Assembly (NCBI GenBank): GCA_034440635.1 | Contig: JAOTON010001673.1 | Coordinates: 959,001-1,023,000 of the forward strand | Direction of reading: 5' to 3' | DNA from: Lepas anatifera | Lineage: Eukaryota; Arthropoda; Thecostraca; Lepadidae | DNA length: 64,000 nt | Shown: positions 11,029 through 22,751 of the stretch, piece by piece | Layout of the letters: each line of letters starts with the position of its first letter | How positions within the stretch are numbered: the stretch's first letter is position 1 | Notes under the pieces: generated by a model | The model's input: the letters and a program-made list of their open reading frames with translations, nothing else | Told to the model about the DNA's origin: nothing | Database searches by the model: none | Program-made: the position numbers and the translations under genes

Positions 11029-11715
11029 CGCAAACACTCAGCACAGACACAAACACTCAGTACAGATGCAACCACTAGTACAGATACAAACACTCAGTAC
11101 AGATACAACCACTCAGCACAACACAAACACTCCGTACAGACACAACCACTCAGAACAGACAAAGACACTCAGCACAGACGCAAACACTCCGCACAGACAC
11201 AAACACTCAGTACAGATACAAACACTCAGTACATATACAACCACTCAGTACAGACACAACCACTCAGAACAGACAAAGACACTCAGCACAGACGCAAACA
11301 CTCCACACAGACACAAACACTCAGTACAGATACAAACACTCAGTACAGATACAAACACTCAGTACATATACAACCACTCAGCACAGACGCAAACACTCAG
11401 CATAGCGCAAACACTCAGCACAGACGCAAACACTCCGCACAGACACAAACACTCAGTACAGATACAAACACTCAGTACAGACACAAACACTCAGCACAGA
11501 CACAAACACTCAGTACAGACACAAACACCCAGCACAGACACAAACACTCAGTACAGACACAAACACTCAGTACAGACACAGCCACTCAGTACAGACACAA
11601 CCACCCAGTACAGACACAAGCCCTTAGCCCAAACACAAACACTCAGCACGATACAAACGCTCAGCACAGTCACAAACACTCAGCACAGTCACAAATACTC
11701 AGCACACACAACACA
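11029..11715. repeat. 19-bp minisatellite
   Basis: About 36 units of 19 bp resemble 'acaaacactcagtacagac'. Since 19 leaves remainder 1 on division by 3, three units together make a 19-residue cycle in every plus-strand frame. That explains the long Thr/Gln/His/Ser-rich open frames, which continue into the next array. Not a gene. Confidence 0.93.
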
Positions 11716-12327
11716 TTCACTTATGGCGGCTGCTCAGCAATACATTCGCTTATGGCGGCTGCTCAGCACAACACACTGCTTATGGCGGCTGCCCGCACAA
11801 CACATTCGCTTATGGCGGCTGCCCAGTACAAACACTCGCTTGTGGCGGCTGCCTGCATAACACACTGCTTTGGCGGCTGCCCGGCCAACACATTGCTTAT
11901 GGCGGCTGCCCGGCCACACACTGCTTGTGGTGGCTGCCCAGCACACACACTCGTTGTGGCGGCTGCCCAGCCAACACATTGTTGTGGCGGCTGCCCAGCA
12001 CAAACATTGCTTTGGCGGCTGCCCAGTACAAACACTCGCTTGTGGCGGCTGCCTGGCATAACACACTCGCTTATGGCGGCGCCCAGACAACACACTCGTT
12101 GTGGCAGCTGCCCAGACAACACATTCGTTGTGGCAGCTGCCCAGCACAACACATTCGCTTATGGCGGCTGCCCAGCACAACACACTCGTTGTGGCGGCTG
12201 CCCAGCACAACACACTCGCTTGTGGCGGCTGCCCAGCACAACACATTCGCTTATGGCGGCTGCCCAGCACAACACACTCGCTTATGGCGGCTGCCCAGCA
12301 CAACACACTCGCTTGTGGCAGCTGCGC
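11716..12327. repeat. 31-bp minisatellite
   Basis: About 20 units have a core of 'ggcggctgcccagcacaaca' followed by CACTCGCTTAT-type sequence, with occasional short units. It directly follows the 19-bp array with no unique DNA between. Open frames on both strands follow the 31-bp period and are repeat artefacts. Confidence 0.93.
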
Positions 12328-12552
12328 CATGAAAGCACACAGGGATGGCGCGGCCCCCGTGCTTCATCAAGTGTAGTGCATCATTCCCCGGCCCATTAGG
12401 TGTGTATCCTGGCATTGCAGGGAGTGAACATCTGGGTGTAGGATCCGAGCCTGCTCTCTCCACCATACCTGCCGCCGTGCGGCCGGCCAACTTCACACCT
12501 CACATTATCCACAGCGCTGCTCACACGTTCCAGTAATTCACAAACACTTCCT
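12328..12552. other. Short unique segment between arrays
   Basis: Ordinary mixed-composition DNA with no recognised feature. Confidence 0.4.
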
Positions 12553-13465
12553 GGACTTGCCCTCGGCCACTACAGTTTCGGACTTTCCTCGGCCACTACA
12601 GTTTCTGGACTTTCCTCGGCCACTAGTTTGGACTTTCCTCGGCCACACAGTTTCTGGACTTTCCTTGGACTCAGTTTCTGGACTTTCCTGCCACTACGTT
12701 TCCTGACGTTCCTCGGCCACTACGTTTCTTTCCGGCCACTACGTTTCTTTCCTCGGCCCACGTTTCTGACTTTCCTCGACCACTACTTTCTTTCCTCGGC
12801 CACTTAGTTTCTTTCTCTCGGCCACTACGTTTCCTGCTTTCCTCGGCCACTACGTTTTCACTCGGCCACTACGTTTCCTGACTTTCCTCGGCCACTACAG
12901 TTTCCTTTCCTCGGCCACTACAGTTTCTTTCCTCGGTCACTACGTTTCTTTCCTGGCCACTCAGTTTCCTTCTCTCGCCACTAATTTTGACTTTCCCTCG
13001 GCCACTCGTTTCTTTCCTCGGCCACTACGTTTCGGACTTTCCTCGGCCACTACAGTTTCTGACTTTCCTCGGCCACACAGTTTCTGACTTTCCCCGGCCA
13101 CTACAGTTTCCTTCTCTCGGCACCTTTCGGACTCCTCGGCCACTACAGTTTCTTTCCTCGGCCACTCGTTTCCTTCCCTCGGCCACTACAGTTTCTGACT
13201 TTCCCTCGCCACTACGTTTTTTCCTCGGCCCTACGTTTGACTTTCCTCGGCCATACGTTTCCTTTCCTCGGCCACTACGTTTTTCCTGGCCCTCAGTTCT
13301 TTCCTCGGCCTACAGTTTCCTTTCCCTCGGCCACTACAGTTTCCTTTCCCTCGGCCACTACAGTTTCCTTTCCCCTCGGCCACTACAGTTTCCTTTCCCC
13401 TCGGCCAGTACAGTTTCCTTTCCCTCGGCCACTACAGTTTCCGGACTTTCCCCTCGGCCACAGCG
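12553..13465. repeat. Variable ~20-27-bp minisatellite (cctcggccactacagtttc)
   Basis: More than 35 degenerate units share 'cctcggccactacagtttc', each followed by a variable spacer such as tggactttc or ctttc. Unit length varies much more than in the other arrays, suggesting age or sequencing/assembly noise. Overlapping open frames have no domain. Confidence 0.9.
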
Positions 13466-14428
13466 GGAGATATTCATGTTAGAAGTGTGTCATTTTGGTA
13501 AATGATCCATTTCGGGTGATGACTTCGGCTTGTTTTTCCTGCTTAAAGGGAGATACGCGAAAAATTTGTATTGTGGTTTTGTGATATTTGAAAAATCCTG
13601 ATCATGAAACCAATAATCATTTTTGTATCTTCGACCAATTTTTGGGAGGCCACATCACAATTATCGACATATTTATCAATAGCAGTTAGAGTATTAAACC
13701 CAGCACTCGATCACTAGCCAGAGACAGGCTTTTCTCGTTGCCATGGTTACTAAAATTGTGTTTGGGTTTTTCCCATATAATGCATTTGTATTCAAATGGT
13801 ATTTTTACACCTTTTTTAGTAATTAATTTTACAAATTTATCCTACAAGGAAGATTTGAAAAAAGTAATTCAACCTGTATCTACTGTCCGACCAGACCTAA
13901 CCGGAGATGTGTTCGTCTGCAGGCGGACTGGCAGGTTTTTCTGCCACGCGCATGCGCAATATCGTATTTTATAGAATGCAGACGGCAGCCAGCCGTAATA
14001 CGCAGGATTGCTCCTGCGCACCACAAAAGAGTTTGTAGGTTGCCAGCAGTCCAACACACCTCTGTTAGGGTTTTGCAAAACAAACCCAGGAGCAGGCCGG
14101 GACCGTCGGCTGCGAAGCTGCTGAGCAACCGCAGTCAGCTGATATCGATTGATGCAAATTGCCGTTGGCTCACTTCAAAACCCAACTAGGGATGAAAATC
14201 TGTCCGGCGGTACGCTGAAGGCTGTAATGGGCTCAGCTTGGTGAATTAAGGACAGTGAAGACTCCTTTTAGTGTTTCAAGTGTGTAGACTATGGTGCTCT
14301 GAACAGAAACATGCAATGGCTGATCCAGGTTTTCTATTGTAGGGGGAAAAGGTGCATTTAGATCAGAATCTATGAGCGCCGAGGATGGCCAGGGGCTGTG
14401 CTGCAGAGTTGATGTGTAGCGGAGGGAC
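13466..14428. other. Intergenic sequence with one TTAA-type terminus
   Basis: At 13544 the sequence TTAAAGGGAGATACGCG is the reverse complement of the right end of the dispersed element at 20630-21434 (GCGTATCTCCCTTTAA), so a related element end lies here. I could not find the partner end. The rest is unassigned; a short segment around 13870-14140 has no recognised domain. Confidence 0.45.
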
Positions 14429-14760
14429 AATGCATTAGCGGACGCAGGGGGGGCATTCCAGCCATCGCTCCCCAAAGCGTTGGAAGGGGACCAAACTATC
14501 TTTTGGCCCCCAAAACGCCGGAGAAATTTTTGAAAAAGGTGTTTAAACTAGGTCTGTAGAGTAAAAAATATTCGCTCCCCCTCGCCCCGGAGAGCGATCA
14601 TGTACTTGGAGAGATAGCTTTATACTAGTTCTAACGAGCACTGAAAAAAGATGTTAACACAAGGTCTGTAGAGCAAAAAAGTATTCGCTCCCACCCGGGA
14701 GAGGCAGACATGGGTTTGCCCCCCCCTTCCTAATTCTAGGTGCCGTGGCGGCGCTCATGG
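14429..14760. mobile_element. hAT-like MITE relative, diverged copy
   Basis: It shares, in inverted orientation, several blocks with the MITE at 30017-30327: an AGCGGACGCAGGG left end, a 'ccaaactatcttttggcccc' block, and blocks around GTCTGTAGAG and GAGCGATCATGTACTTGG. It contains an internal near-duplication (about 14535-14605 and 14645-14712). The right end is not clean. Confidence 0.6.
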
Positions 14761-14865
14761 GCACAAGTGTTCTATCGTTGGAGCATCTTACCCTCTAGGC
14801 CCCAGCGGAAATGAAAAGGACCTTGCAGGAAAGTTTCACTACAATTTTAATGTCTCCTAGTTTAA

Positions 14866-15704
14866 CACGCGCATTGACGGGGGTCTGAGCCACCTTCGCT
14901 TTGACGAGGGGGCGGGTACCCGCCCCCCCCTAAGATCTCGAGAACCAGCGTAGGTAGCGAAAAAACGGTAAAAGGTGTTGGGTAGCCCATCTACTTCTCC
15001 ATCGAAAAAAATTTGAACCATTTTTTGTGAGGTCACATTTAAGGTCACGAGAGGTCGAAACATGCCGTCATAAGGATAACATATAAATTAAGGTTTTCAG
15101 CCATTACATCTGACGAAGTAAAGATAGAGAAAAACGACTTAAACTTTAGAAATCCTCGCAACAAGCCGAATCGAGTGATATATAATTTGACCTTGCTAGG
15201 TCAAATCAAGGATTTGACCTGACCTGAGGTCAGGTCAAGGTCAAATTATATACAATTTATATCATTAGAACCGCAAAGACAAGGTGAGTCTAATGCAACT
15301 GAAATTAACGCTTTATCATCATCCGTTACTGAGTTATTCAGTAAAAAACATTTTTCCCATGTATTTTCAACGGAGAGGTCATGCCTTGTACCGGACCTTA
15401 TTTCATCGATATCAAAAATACCGAAACATATTTTAGGTAACTCTGTGGGCCCATTATGTGATATGAGTTTCAATCGGATAAGTTCACCCTGCTCCGGCTT
15501 ATGCTATCTTAAACTTTTTGTGAGGTCAGGTCACTTGACCTGTACTGGTGACCTGACCTGAGACGACCTAACCTTAAAATTTTCACAGAAGTTGTAAAAT
15601 GATAAGGGAAAAGGTATGCTAAGTACGGCGGCGCTACGCGCCGCCGTTTTTCTGCTTTCTCTAACAAACCCGAGGGGGCGGGTCCGCCCCCGTCAATGCG
15701 CGTT
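14866..15704. mobile_element. TTAA-flanked element, family 2, copy A (839 bp)
   Basis: It starts CACGCGCATTGACGGGG right after TTAA (14862-14865) and ends CCCCGTCAATGCGCGTT right before TTAA (15705-15708). These are clear terminal inverted repeats with TTAA target duplication, as in piggyBac-type elements. The interior carries many AGGTCA/TGACCT hexamers, including a palindromic cluster around 15190-15250. No transposase is encoded. A copy of almost equal length lies inverted at 21913-22747. Confidence 0.88.
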
Positions 15705-15708
15705 TTAA

Positions 15709-16891
15709 CATAACTACCAGCCATATGTTCAGCCGGAACATTCTCCAATGGATATTTATTTTCAGGCCTTTTCTAAACTTTTTCAAGCTAAATCAGGGCA
15801 CAACACAACAAACGTGGGAGTCATTTTCTTTCGAAGATCTAGCAACTTCACCAGAAAATGATCTAATTTGTGTTAAAATGCTTAGGTAAATACCATGGAA
15901 CAGAATTTATGTACCAATGCAATGATTTATATTCATCACGGCAGCGAACAAGCTTCTTTGACATCAAATTGAGCGCAATTTTTTCGGAAAGACTATTTAA
16001 TTCAACACCACCTCGGCAAACATTTCCAAATGAAATATCGCAATCCATAATCATACATTTATTCATGATATAGGTGAGCAGAGAATCGACGGTATACAAA
16101 CGCTAAACGAAATCGTAACGCCATGCACATGTTTTGTGTGGTGTCGCGTCCATTTCCACACGTATTGTTGTTGTTTGGGGTTTTAGGGCGCTTCAACTGC
16201 ATGGTCATTTCACGCCCTTCCACACGTATTCTTGCATGGTTTGCGCACTAACGCATTCTCAGCCACTGAGCCGTTCGTCATGATAAATATATGACGAATA
16301 CTTCACTTCTTGTTCAGATGCACCAAAAATAGGACACTGTGTACAAAGGTCACACTACTGTACATAACAGGGAAGCCAACAGTTTTATTTGACTAGCATA
16401 CATAAGTGATAAGTTTACGGCGGCAACAAACTACGCAACACAAAATGTACGGATCCTGCATAAAATTTTGCCCCTGCACATTTTTGGGCCATGTGCCCAT
16501 TTACTTTACGAAGAAAAACAAAAAGAAAAATGGATAGCAAATATTATGGGCCACACCACTCCTCATTATTTTTTTAAAGGTTTTTAATGTTTTTGCGCAA
16601 GGGACATCCAAATCACAAAAAACGCATGCAAAAAACCAAACGTACACACAACTGTTATCACTTCAATCATAGATACATAGATCAATGCACGTTCCTAAAA
16701 TATATCAATAATCCTTTATAAATCACCGACTCGTACCTCTGACGCGGCCCTATAGCGGGTAAACGCCCTATAAGTATACAAACTGGGTGCAGATACAGTA
16801 TTATCAGTAATAGCTGGCTACCTGAGGATACTACTCAATCACTTTTACTAACTTTAGTAATGCATTCTTTTCATTTCCCGACGACTTTTCT
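15709..16891. other. AT-rich intergenic sequence
   Basis: Nothing recognised. Short open frames only. Confidence 0.4.
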
Positions 16892-17199
16892 AGCCCTGTT
16901 CCAGCTGTGAGCACAGTTTTGTCAGCACCAATCAGCGGGCCGCGTTGCGCCTCCGTCACAGGACTGTAGCCTCTCCCCGGGAACTAGTTCTAGAGGTTTT
17001 ACGGGCTGATGGCCTGCTGTTTGCGCTGATGAAAAATAGTAAGTGCACGAGGTGGCAGTCTAATATTTTTAATGGTGTAAACGTTTGAGTTCCCTTTGCT
17101 TAGCACAAACAAGAGGCGATTATGGCGCTGATGTTACTTTTCTGGAGGAGAGGTTAGAGGTCCTGCTGACAAAACTGTGCTGACAGCTGGAACAGGGCT
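16892..17199. repeat. 36-bp inverted repeat at 3' end of P-like relic
   Basis: The left arm (16892-16927, starting agccctgttccagctgt) and right arm (17164-17199) are reverse complements with about one mismatch, 236 bp apart. The right arm lies inside the last part of the P-like transposase coding sequence, and the left arm lies just beyond its end. It could be a subterminal or internal inverted repeat of the element, or a copy made by local rearrangement. Confidence 0.75.
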
Positions 17200-18554
17200 T
17201 CTGTTCTGCCCTTGCCTTTTGCTTCCCCTCCGCATACAACCGTTGCAGCCACTTCACCCGCATGTGTGTCCTCGTCACCGCGTACTTTCGCGCTACCTTT
17301 TCGTGAAGGTCCGGGAATTTAACCAGCACATCAGAAGTCAAACGGCGAATGAATCCTGGTTTCCTATCGATGTCGCTTGGTCCATGCACAGCACAAACTA
17401 AAACCTCTAGCTCCCCTACTTGCCTAAGCCACTTTTCACTTGGTATTGTGAGACCACCCCGATTGAGACGTTGCAACCACTCCAGTTTCCCACTTCCATC
17501 TGCTGCAGGCACGGCCGATGATATGTATCAGAGAGTGCTGTCCACAGATTTGCATTTTGCAGCAACAAAGCCCGCCACGTAGGCCGGTGCCTGCTTACAC
17601 AGTTTTTGGTTCGCGTCCCCTGCTGACGGAGCAGCTCGTTCCGCGGCGTCGTCCTGCTCATCCTCGTCCAGCCAGTCCTGCTCCGGGTTGTCCGGTACCG
17701 GTGGAGCGGGGCACGGCTGCACCCTCTCCATCTGATCACACACAGCAGCGATGTCATCAAGCTCTTCAGTAATGACTGTCGGGGGGGGTGGGGTGTCCAG
17801 TTGCAGGGTAGCCGCACTCAGGTAGGTTGATTCTTCTTCTTCTTCTTCTTCCAGCGAGACTGGGGCTCCATCAGCATGTGGTCTAGCATGAGAACACGAG
17901 TCTTGGCCTCCACCACCGTTGGGTGGGTGTTGCCTGCTCCCAAGCCCCTGACCTGAGAGAAGAAGTTCGTTACCATGTCCTGATTCACCCGAGACGTCAG
18001 AAAGTACTTGACACCGTAGATGTTCTTGAGCATGCTGTGGAGACCTCGCAGGGCTGTTAAGGACATGATGAACCCGTTCTGGAATGGTACCTGCTCTGGC
18101 ATCCGACTCGGGAGTCCCGAATCAGCCGCATGAACTCGAGCAGAGAAGTATACTGAGCATTGATGGTGTGCTCCAAGCCGAATGCTGACCGATGAGCCTT
18201 GCCGTCCAGGAAGCACCGAAAGTTGCAAGTGTCGAAAATCCCGTCGCAGGTGATGATGAACTGAGCCTGCTTGACGAAGCACTGACCAAATAGGTGGAGT
18301 AGACACTTTCCCACGCGCTCGCTGAGCATCTGGGCCGCTGGACGTACTCGCTGTCGCTCCTGGCCAGTCACCTGACGGAAATTTTTTGGTATAAACTTCA
18401 TCTGACAATCATCAACTGATGGGCGATTGTCAAAACGAACAGTTTTATTGGATATTTTGCTATATCGAGCAAATAACTGACACTTAGCCAAATATTCACA
18501 ATCTAGTAATTTATCATTATTCTTCAACGTAACAAATATTCGGAGATGAAACAT
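17120..18554 (-). pseudogene. P-element-type transposase, core and C-terminus, frameshifted
   Basis: Seen on the minus strand, in order: VRPAAQMLSERVGKCL, KAHRSAFGLEHTINAQYTSL, SLTALRGLHSML, FLTSRVNQDMVTNFFSQVRG, an acidic stretch (QDWLDEDEQDDAAE), YVAGFVAAK, RGGLTIPSEKWL, and a basic C-terminus with KWLQRLYAEGKQKARAE. Known: the 'LTSRLNQD..ENFF..VRG' signature and these flanking blocks belong to the RNase H-like core and C-terminal region of P/THAP9-like transposases. Coding is spread over three frames with several frameshifts, so it cannot give one protein. No N-terminal THAP domain is visible upstream. It is a paralogue of the fragment at 5410-5948, on the opposite strand. Confidence 0.82.
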
Positions 18555-18936
18555 GTTCAGCTCTCACATATTTATATATTTGTTTTAAATATATTTTCAC
18601 CTATCAGGGAAAGGTTCATAATGTCTTTATTATTCAAAAGAGCACCACTAAAATTATTGCTATGTTCCCGTTGCCAGAGAAAAATATAGTGATATGTTCA
18701 TTCGAATGAGTGACCTGAGATTCATTTGATAGCAATGCAATCCATTTTGCCTCTTTAAATACAATTGTACACAGTATATTCATAAAAATGGTACAAACCA
18801 AATGGAAAGGTACACTCCCGAGCACTGAATCATTTAAAATCCTAATCAGTTGAATACAAATCAGTTAAATTTCACGTCCAGCACATGTAAAAAGAGCGCA
18901 AGTAAAAGTTTGATGCACAAAACTGATGGCCTGTAC

Positions 18937-19131
18937 CTTTATATGCTTCAACTGAAGGGCGTGGCAAAGCAGCAGCTCGGCATTGTCTTTTGCCAAAAGC
19001 TGCTGGGGAGGCCCTTGTCTACTACCGGTGCTTCTGGACCCGGTAGCCTCAGACCCTGGTCCAAGATGTGGTTCCTCAGCAGTTTCAGGAAGTGAGGGAC
19101 CATCCACAGATCTTAAGCCACTGGCAGCACC
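18937..19131 (-). pseudogene. Possible upstream exon of the P-like relic
   Basis: On the minus strand an open segment begins right after a TTTTTCAG acceptor-like sequence and ends at AAAG followed by a GTACAG donor-like site. It encodes a Ser/Gly/Pro-rich peptide with LPETAEEPHLGPGSEATG, then LLLCHALQLKHIK. It lies about 380 bp upstream of the transposase relic in the same sense. Assigning it to that element rests on position and splice signals only. Confidence 0.3.
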
Positions 19132-19344
19132 TGAAAAATTCATACAAGCATGAGGAAAGGACAGGCCAAAAATATGGAATGGAAGACTTCAATTCCCAGG
19201 ACTTAAATGTGAGCACAAACTTGGCTTAGGGCCAAAAAGTTTTATAAGAATGCTATCCATCACATTACTGTATTTCAAGTTATTACACAAAAGTGACAGC
19301 AGAAAAAGAAGCAACAGAATCATTGTTTGCTACAATCTACCATG

Positions 19345-19975
19345 AATATACCAGTGTGCAAAGTATGGTACTTTTAACAAGGACTAGTCAATGTGAGTGC
19401 CCCTGGAGACAGGAACAAGTGGTGCAAATTTTATTAACCTGGTGCGAATTTGAGACTGATGCAAGGGATGTAACGCTGAAAACCAAACAAATAATGGAAA
19501 AATGGTTATAAAGACACAAGGAAAATTGCATCATGTGGGTAGGGACCTGTCTGCAAAGTATGGCAGCAGGCCAGACGAGCTGCACCAGCCATCTGAAATT
19601 CTTGCACCGACAGCCACTAAAAATTCACACTAACCTGTCATATTACCAGGGAAAAACGCTCTCATTCCTACCCACACATTCAGTCAATATTTGTTTGGTT
19701 TTCAGTGTCACCTTCCTTGCACCAGCCTCACAAATTCACACCAGGTTGATAAAATTCGCACCACTTGCTCCTGTCTCCAAGTACACTCGCACCAACGAGA
19801 TCTTGTAGAAAATGTCATACTTTGCACACTAGGGTAGGGATGGGTGCTTTCTCCCTGGTATACTGCAGATTGGTGTGAATTTACGTGGCTGACTGTGTAA
19901 ATTTGTGCCAGAGTTTTAGATGGCTGGTGCGACTCTTCTGACCAGCTGCTATACTTTCCACAATTGTGAATATAT
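19345..19975. repeat. Composite of inverted repeat segments
   Basis: Two sequence blocks each occur twice in opposite orientation. Block P is at about 19345-19495 and, inverted, 19690-19835 (shared words: ggagacaggaacaagtggtgc, aaaccaaacaaat). Block Q is at about 19550-19675 and, inverted, 19838-19975 (shared: gcaccagccatct, taccaggga, cctaccc). The arrangement P-Q-P'-Q' is not a simple hairpin and points to a duplicated, partly rearranged foldback element. Confidence 0.7.
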
Positions 19976-20629
19976 ATAAAACATATATCATGTTTGCAAC
20001 AAAGCAAAGAAAAGGAGAACAGAGAAAGTGGCAATTATCAATAAGCGGCCTCCCCACACACCAAAATGGATGTGTGCCGGTTGGAAACAAAAGTTTCTTC
20101 TGGAAATCAAGGTTATGCCTCCAGATATATGCAGGATTTGCGCTGCCCCAAATGCCTCAAGAAACCAGCCACATTCTCCAAACAGAATATCATTGAGGAC
20201 AGAAAATAGAGTTGTTGTTACCCACATCATACATCTCCAACATAGAGGAAGGATAAGACTTCTAAATTTACCCCATCTAGCATACAGGAGAAAAAGAGAT
20301 GAGCTTGCCATAGTACCCTTAACATGTATAGATCAAGGCATATTAAGGTCTAATTCGAGCTATCTGAATGCTCTGTTTAATCTTTAATTTAAAAGGTTCA
20401 AGGGCCACATAGGTTGCTAAAACCAAAAATATGCCTTGCTTATCTTTTTAAGAATGACACATATTAAAGAACATCTATCTTTAAAAGTTAGCATACTCAC
20501 AGAGTTCACTTACAACTGGTACAAAAATATTTACTCCGTCATCAGCCTTAGCACAATATCATAGTTTCTCCGGAACCTACATGTATGATTGCACACCAAC
20601 ATCCCACAATCTCCTTTCCTAATGCCTTC
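19976..20629. other. Intergenic sequence
   Basis: Nothing recognised on either strand. Confidence 0.4.
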
Positions 20630-21434
20630 TGACTGAAAACAATGTTTTATGGCATTTGCTCAGAGTACTGTTGTAACTAACTATGGTGTCTCTAGTGGTT
20701 TGCGAACTACGATAGCACGGCGGATGGGCCGATGGGCTTTATTTTTCTGAACCCATTCACATATATTTGGTGGTTCGAAGAAAAAAACAGGCACAAAACC
20801 GAAGATTTCTTCAGCATCACCTCTGCAAAATACTATTTGTACTATTACCTGTGGAAGATAACATGAATACAAGAACGACAACTCTCACTAAAATCTTCGA
20901 AATCCCCCATATAACTATGCTTTCTTCGTTTCCTCCTTCGCTTCAATAGAGGTTAAAATACGTCTCTTCTCGTTCATATATGTCTCACTGCATCCTCGGG
21001 TCTTGAACTGTTATCTGCAAAATTCCTAGGATGACAAAACTTTTGCGTCATATAGGTCACGTGACCCCCCTTTGAGATGGCTATGCCTTCTGATTGGTCA
21101 GTTGTGATTTCTTAAAAGTCCTATATTTCTGCTCTGATATTATTTTTGGCTATAGCTTTTTTACAATATTTTTTTCTTTAACAGCTCAACACTTTCAATT
21201 CACTGCTTAGGAAAAATAAGGCCTTTTTTAGAGAAATTGATAGCCTTAGCCGGGGTACATCATTTACACCGATATGAGGTGTACCGGTAAATTCGTCTAG
21301 AAATGTTGACTTTGAGATCAATTTTAAGGCATTTGCTGGCCGAATTCGCAAAAATGAGAATATGACTTCTAAAACAACTTTTTGTGACCTTTTGATCTAG
21401 CCAATAATTTTTTTGCGTATCTCCCTTTAATAGT
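20630..21434. mobile_element. Dispersed repeat, family 3, copy A
   Basis: It aligns along its length with 36655-37502. Shared landmarks are 'acgtctcttctcgttca', 'gtctagaaatgttgacttt', 'gcaaaaatgagaata', and 'gtgaccttttgatctagc'. It ends GCGTATCTCCCTTTAA, so a TTAA-bordered right end is likely. The left limit is approximate. No intact open frame. Confidence 0.72.
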
Positions 21435-21509
21435 AATGCTACTTTTTATAAATTTTGTTCAGTTCTTCCTGGTAAGGCTGCTAGTCAGTCTCACTAAAGT
21501 CATCAGGGA

Positions 21510-21775
21510 CTTGTCACGAGACCCCGACCCCACCACCCGAACGAGCAACTCCGCAATGGAGGGTTAATTTAGAAGCCAAAGTTTAACGTCCCCAAGCACA
21601 GGACGGCCGCCCCGCTCGGTCACCCTCTCACCATCGTTGCCAGCCGACCTGTACGTCGGTAAACTATTGAGCGCCGAGCGTCTCGGAACCGATCCAGCCT
21701 GGACATGCACTGCCACTGCATGCTTCTGAGCGGCCGGCCCAACGCTCTACCAACTGAGCTACCGGGGCGGCTCTT
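21510..21775 (-). mobile_element. tRNA-derived SINE, second type, minus strand
   Basis: On the minus strand it begins GCCGCCCCGGTAGCTCAGTTGG with a strong A-box (GTAGCTCAGTTGGTAGAGCG). A tRNA-unrelated body follows, ending with GGGGACGTTAAACTTTGGCTTC. No target duplication was found at the edges. It differs from the SINE family at 36988, 50175 and 59951. Confidence 0.72.
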
Positions 21776-21912
21776 GAATGAAAACATTCATTTTACTTGA
21801 ATGAAAACATCGATGTTGGGCTGGTTTAAACACCTCAGACTCTGTCGTTGTTCAAAAGCGCTTTCACTCCTGCTCAAAGTGAAAAGCGTGTTATCTTATT
21901 GAAGACCATTAA

Positions 21913-22747
21913 CACGCGCATTGGCGGGGTTACCCGCGCCCCTCGGGTTTTTTGGGACAGAATAAAAACGGCGGTGCATAGCGCCACCTTAATTGTGATA
22001 TATTTTCTGTCATAATTTTTACAACCTAAGCCACAATTTGACAGTTGGGTCATCTCATGTTGTGTCACCAGTGCAGGTCAAGTGACCTCACCTCAAAAGA
22101 ATTTAAGATACCATAACTCTGAACAGGTTGAACCTATCCGATTAAAAGTCATTTCACATAATAGGCCCACCAAGCTCTGCAAAATATATTCCAGTATTTT
22201 GGATATCGATGACATGAGGTCATGTATGGGCCATTACCTCACCATAGGAAATATATCGGGAAAATGGTTTAAACTAAACTTAGGAATGGATGGTAGTAGA
22301 GTGTTTATTGTAACGGCATCAGGTTTGACTCATTCTTGCGCTTCTAATGATCTGCATTTCAACTAATTTGACCTTACCATGACCTCAGGTCTGGTAAAAT
22401 CCTAGATTCGACCTGATTTGACCTAGCAAGGTCATGTTATATATTATTCGCTTGCTGTGAGGTTTTGCAATGGTCTGGATTTTTCTGCACAATCTTAACT
22501 AGTTCAGAAGTAATGACTGAAAAACCTTTATTTACATGTTATCCCCATGGTGGTATGCCTTGACCTCTAGTGACCTTAAATGTGACCTGAAAAGGCTCAT
22601 ATGCCTTCTATAGAGATTTGAATGGGCTATCCAACGCCTGTTTACCGTTTTTCGCATTCAAGCGTGGTTCTCGAGATCTTAGAGGGGGCAGTTACCCGTC
22701 TCCGCCCGTCAAAGCGAAGGTGGCTCCGACCCCCGTCAATGCGCGTG
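21913..22747. mobile_element. TTAA-flanked element, family 2, copy B (835 bp, inverted)
   Basis: It is bordered by TTAA at 21909-21912 and 22748-22751. It starts CACGCGCATTGGCGGGG and ends CCCCCGTCAATGCGCGTG. It is the reverse complement of copy A: the CACCTTCGCTTTGACG block and the AGGTCA-rich centre correspond. A stretch of predicted peptide (ISHNxPT..DIDxxRS) is shared by both copies, but this may reflect plain DNA similarity. Confidence 0.88.
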
Positions 22748-22751
22748 TTAA

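Noticed and set aside
10990..12399. Plus-strand open frame of 469 codons, Thr/Gln/His-rich then Ala/Cys-rich
   Set aside because: It spans two unrelated minisatellites and changes composition exactly at their junction; an artefact of the 19- and 31-bp periods.
20028..20387. 119-codon plus-strand frame with CRICAAPNAS as a zinc-finger gene
   Set aside because: Only one C-x2-C pair, no second pair and no family resemblance.
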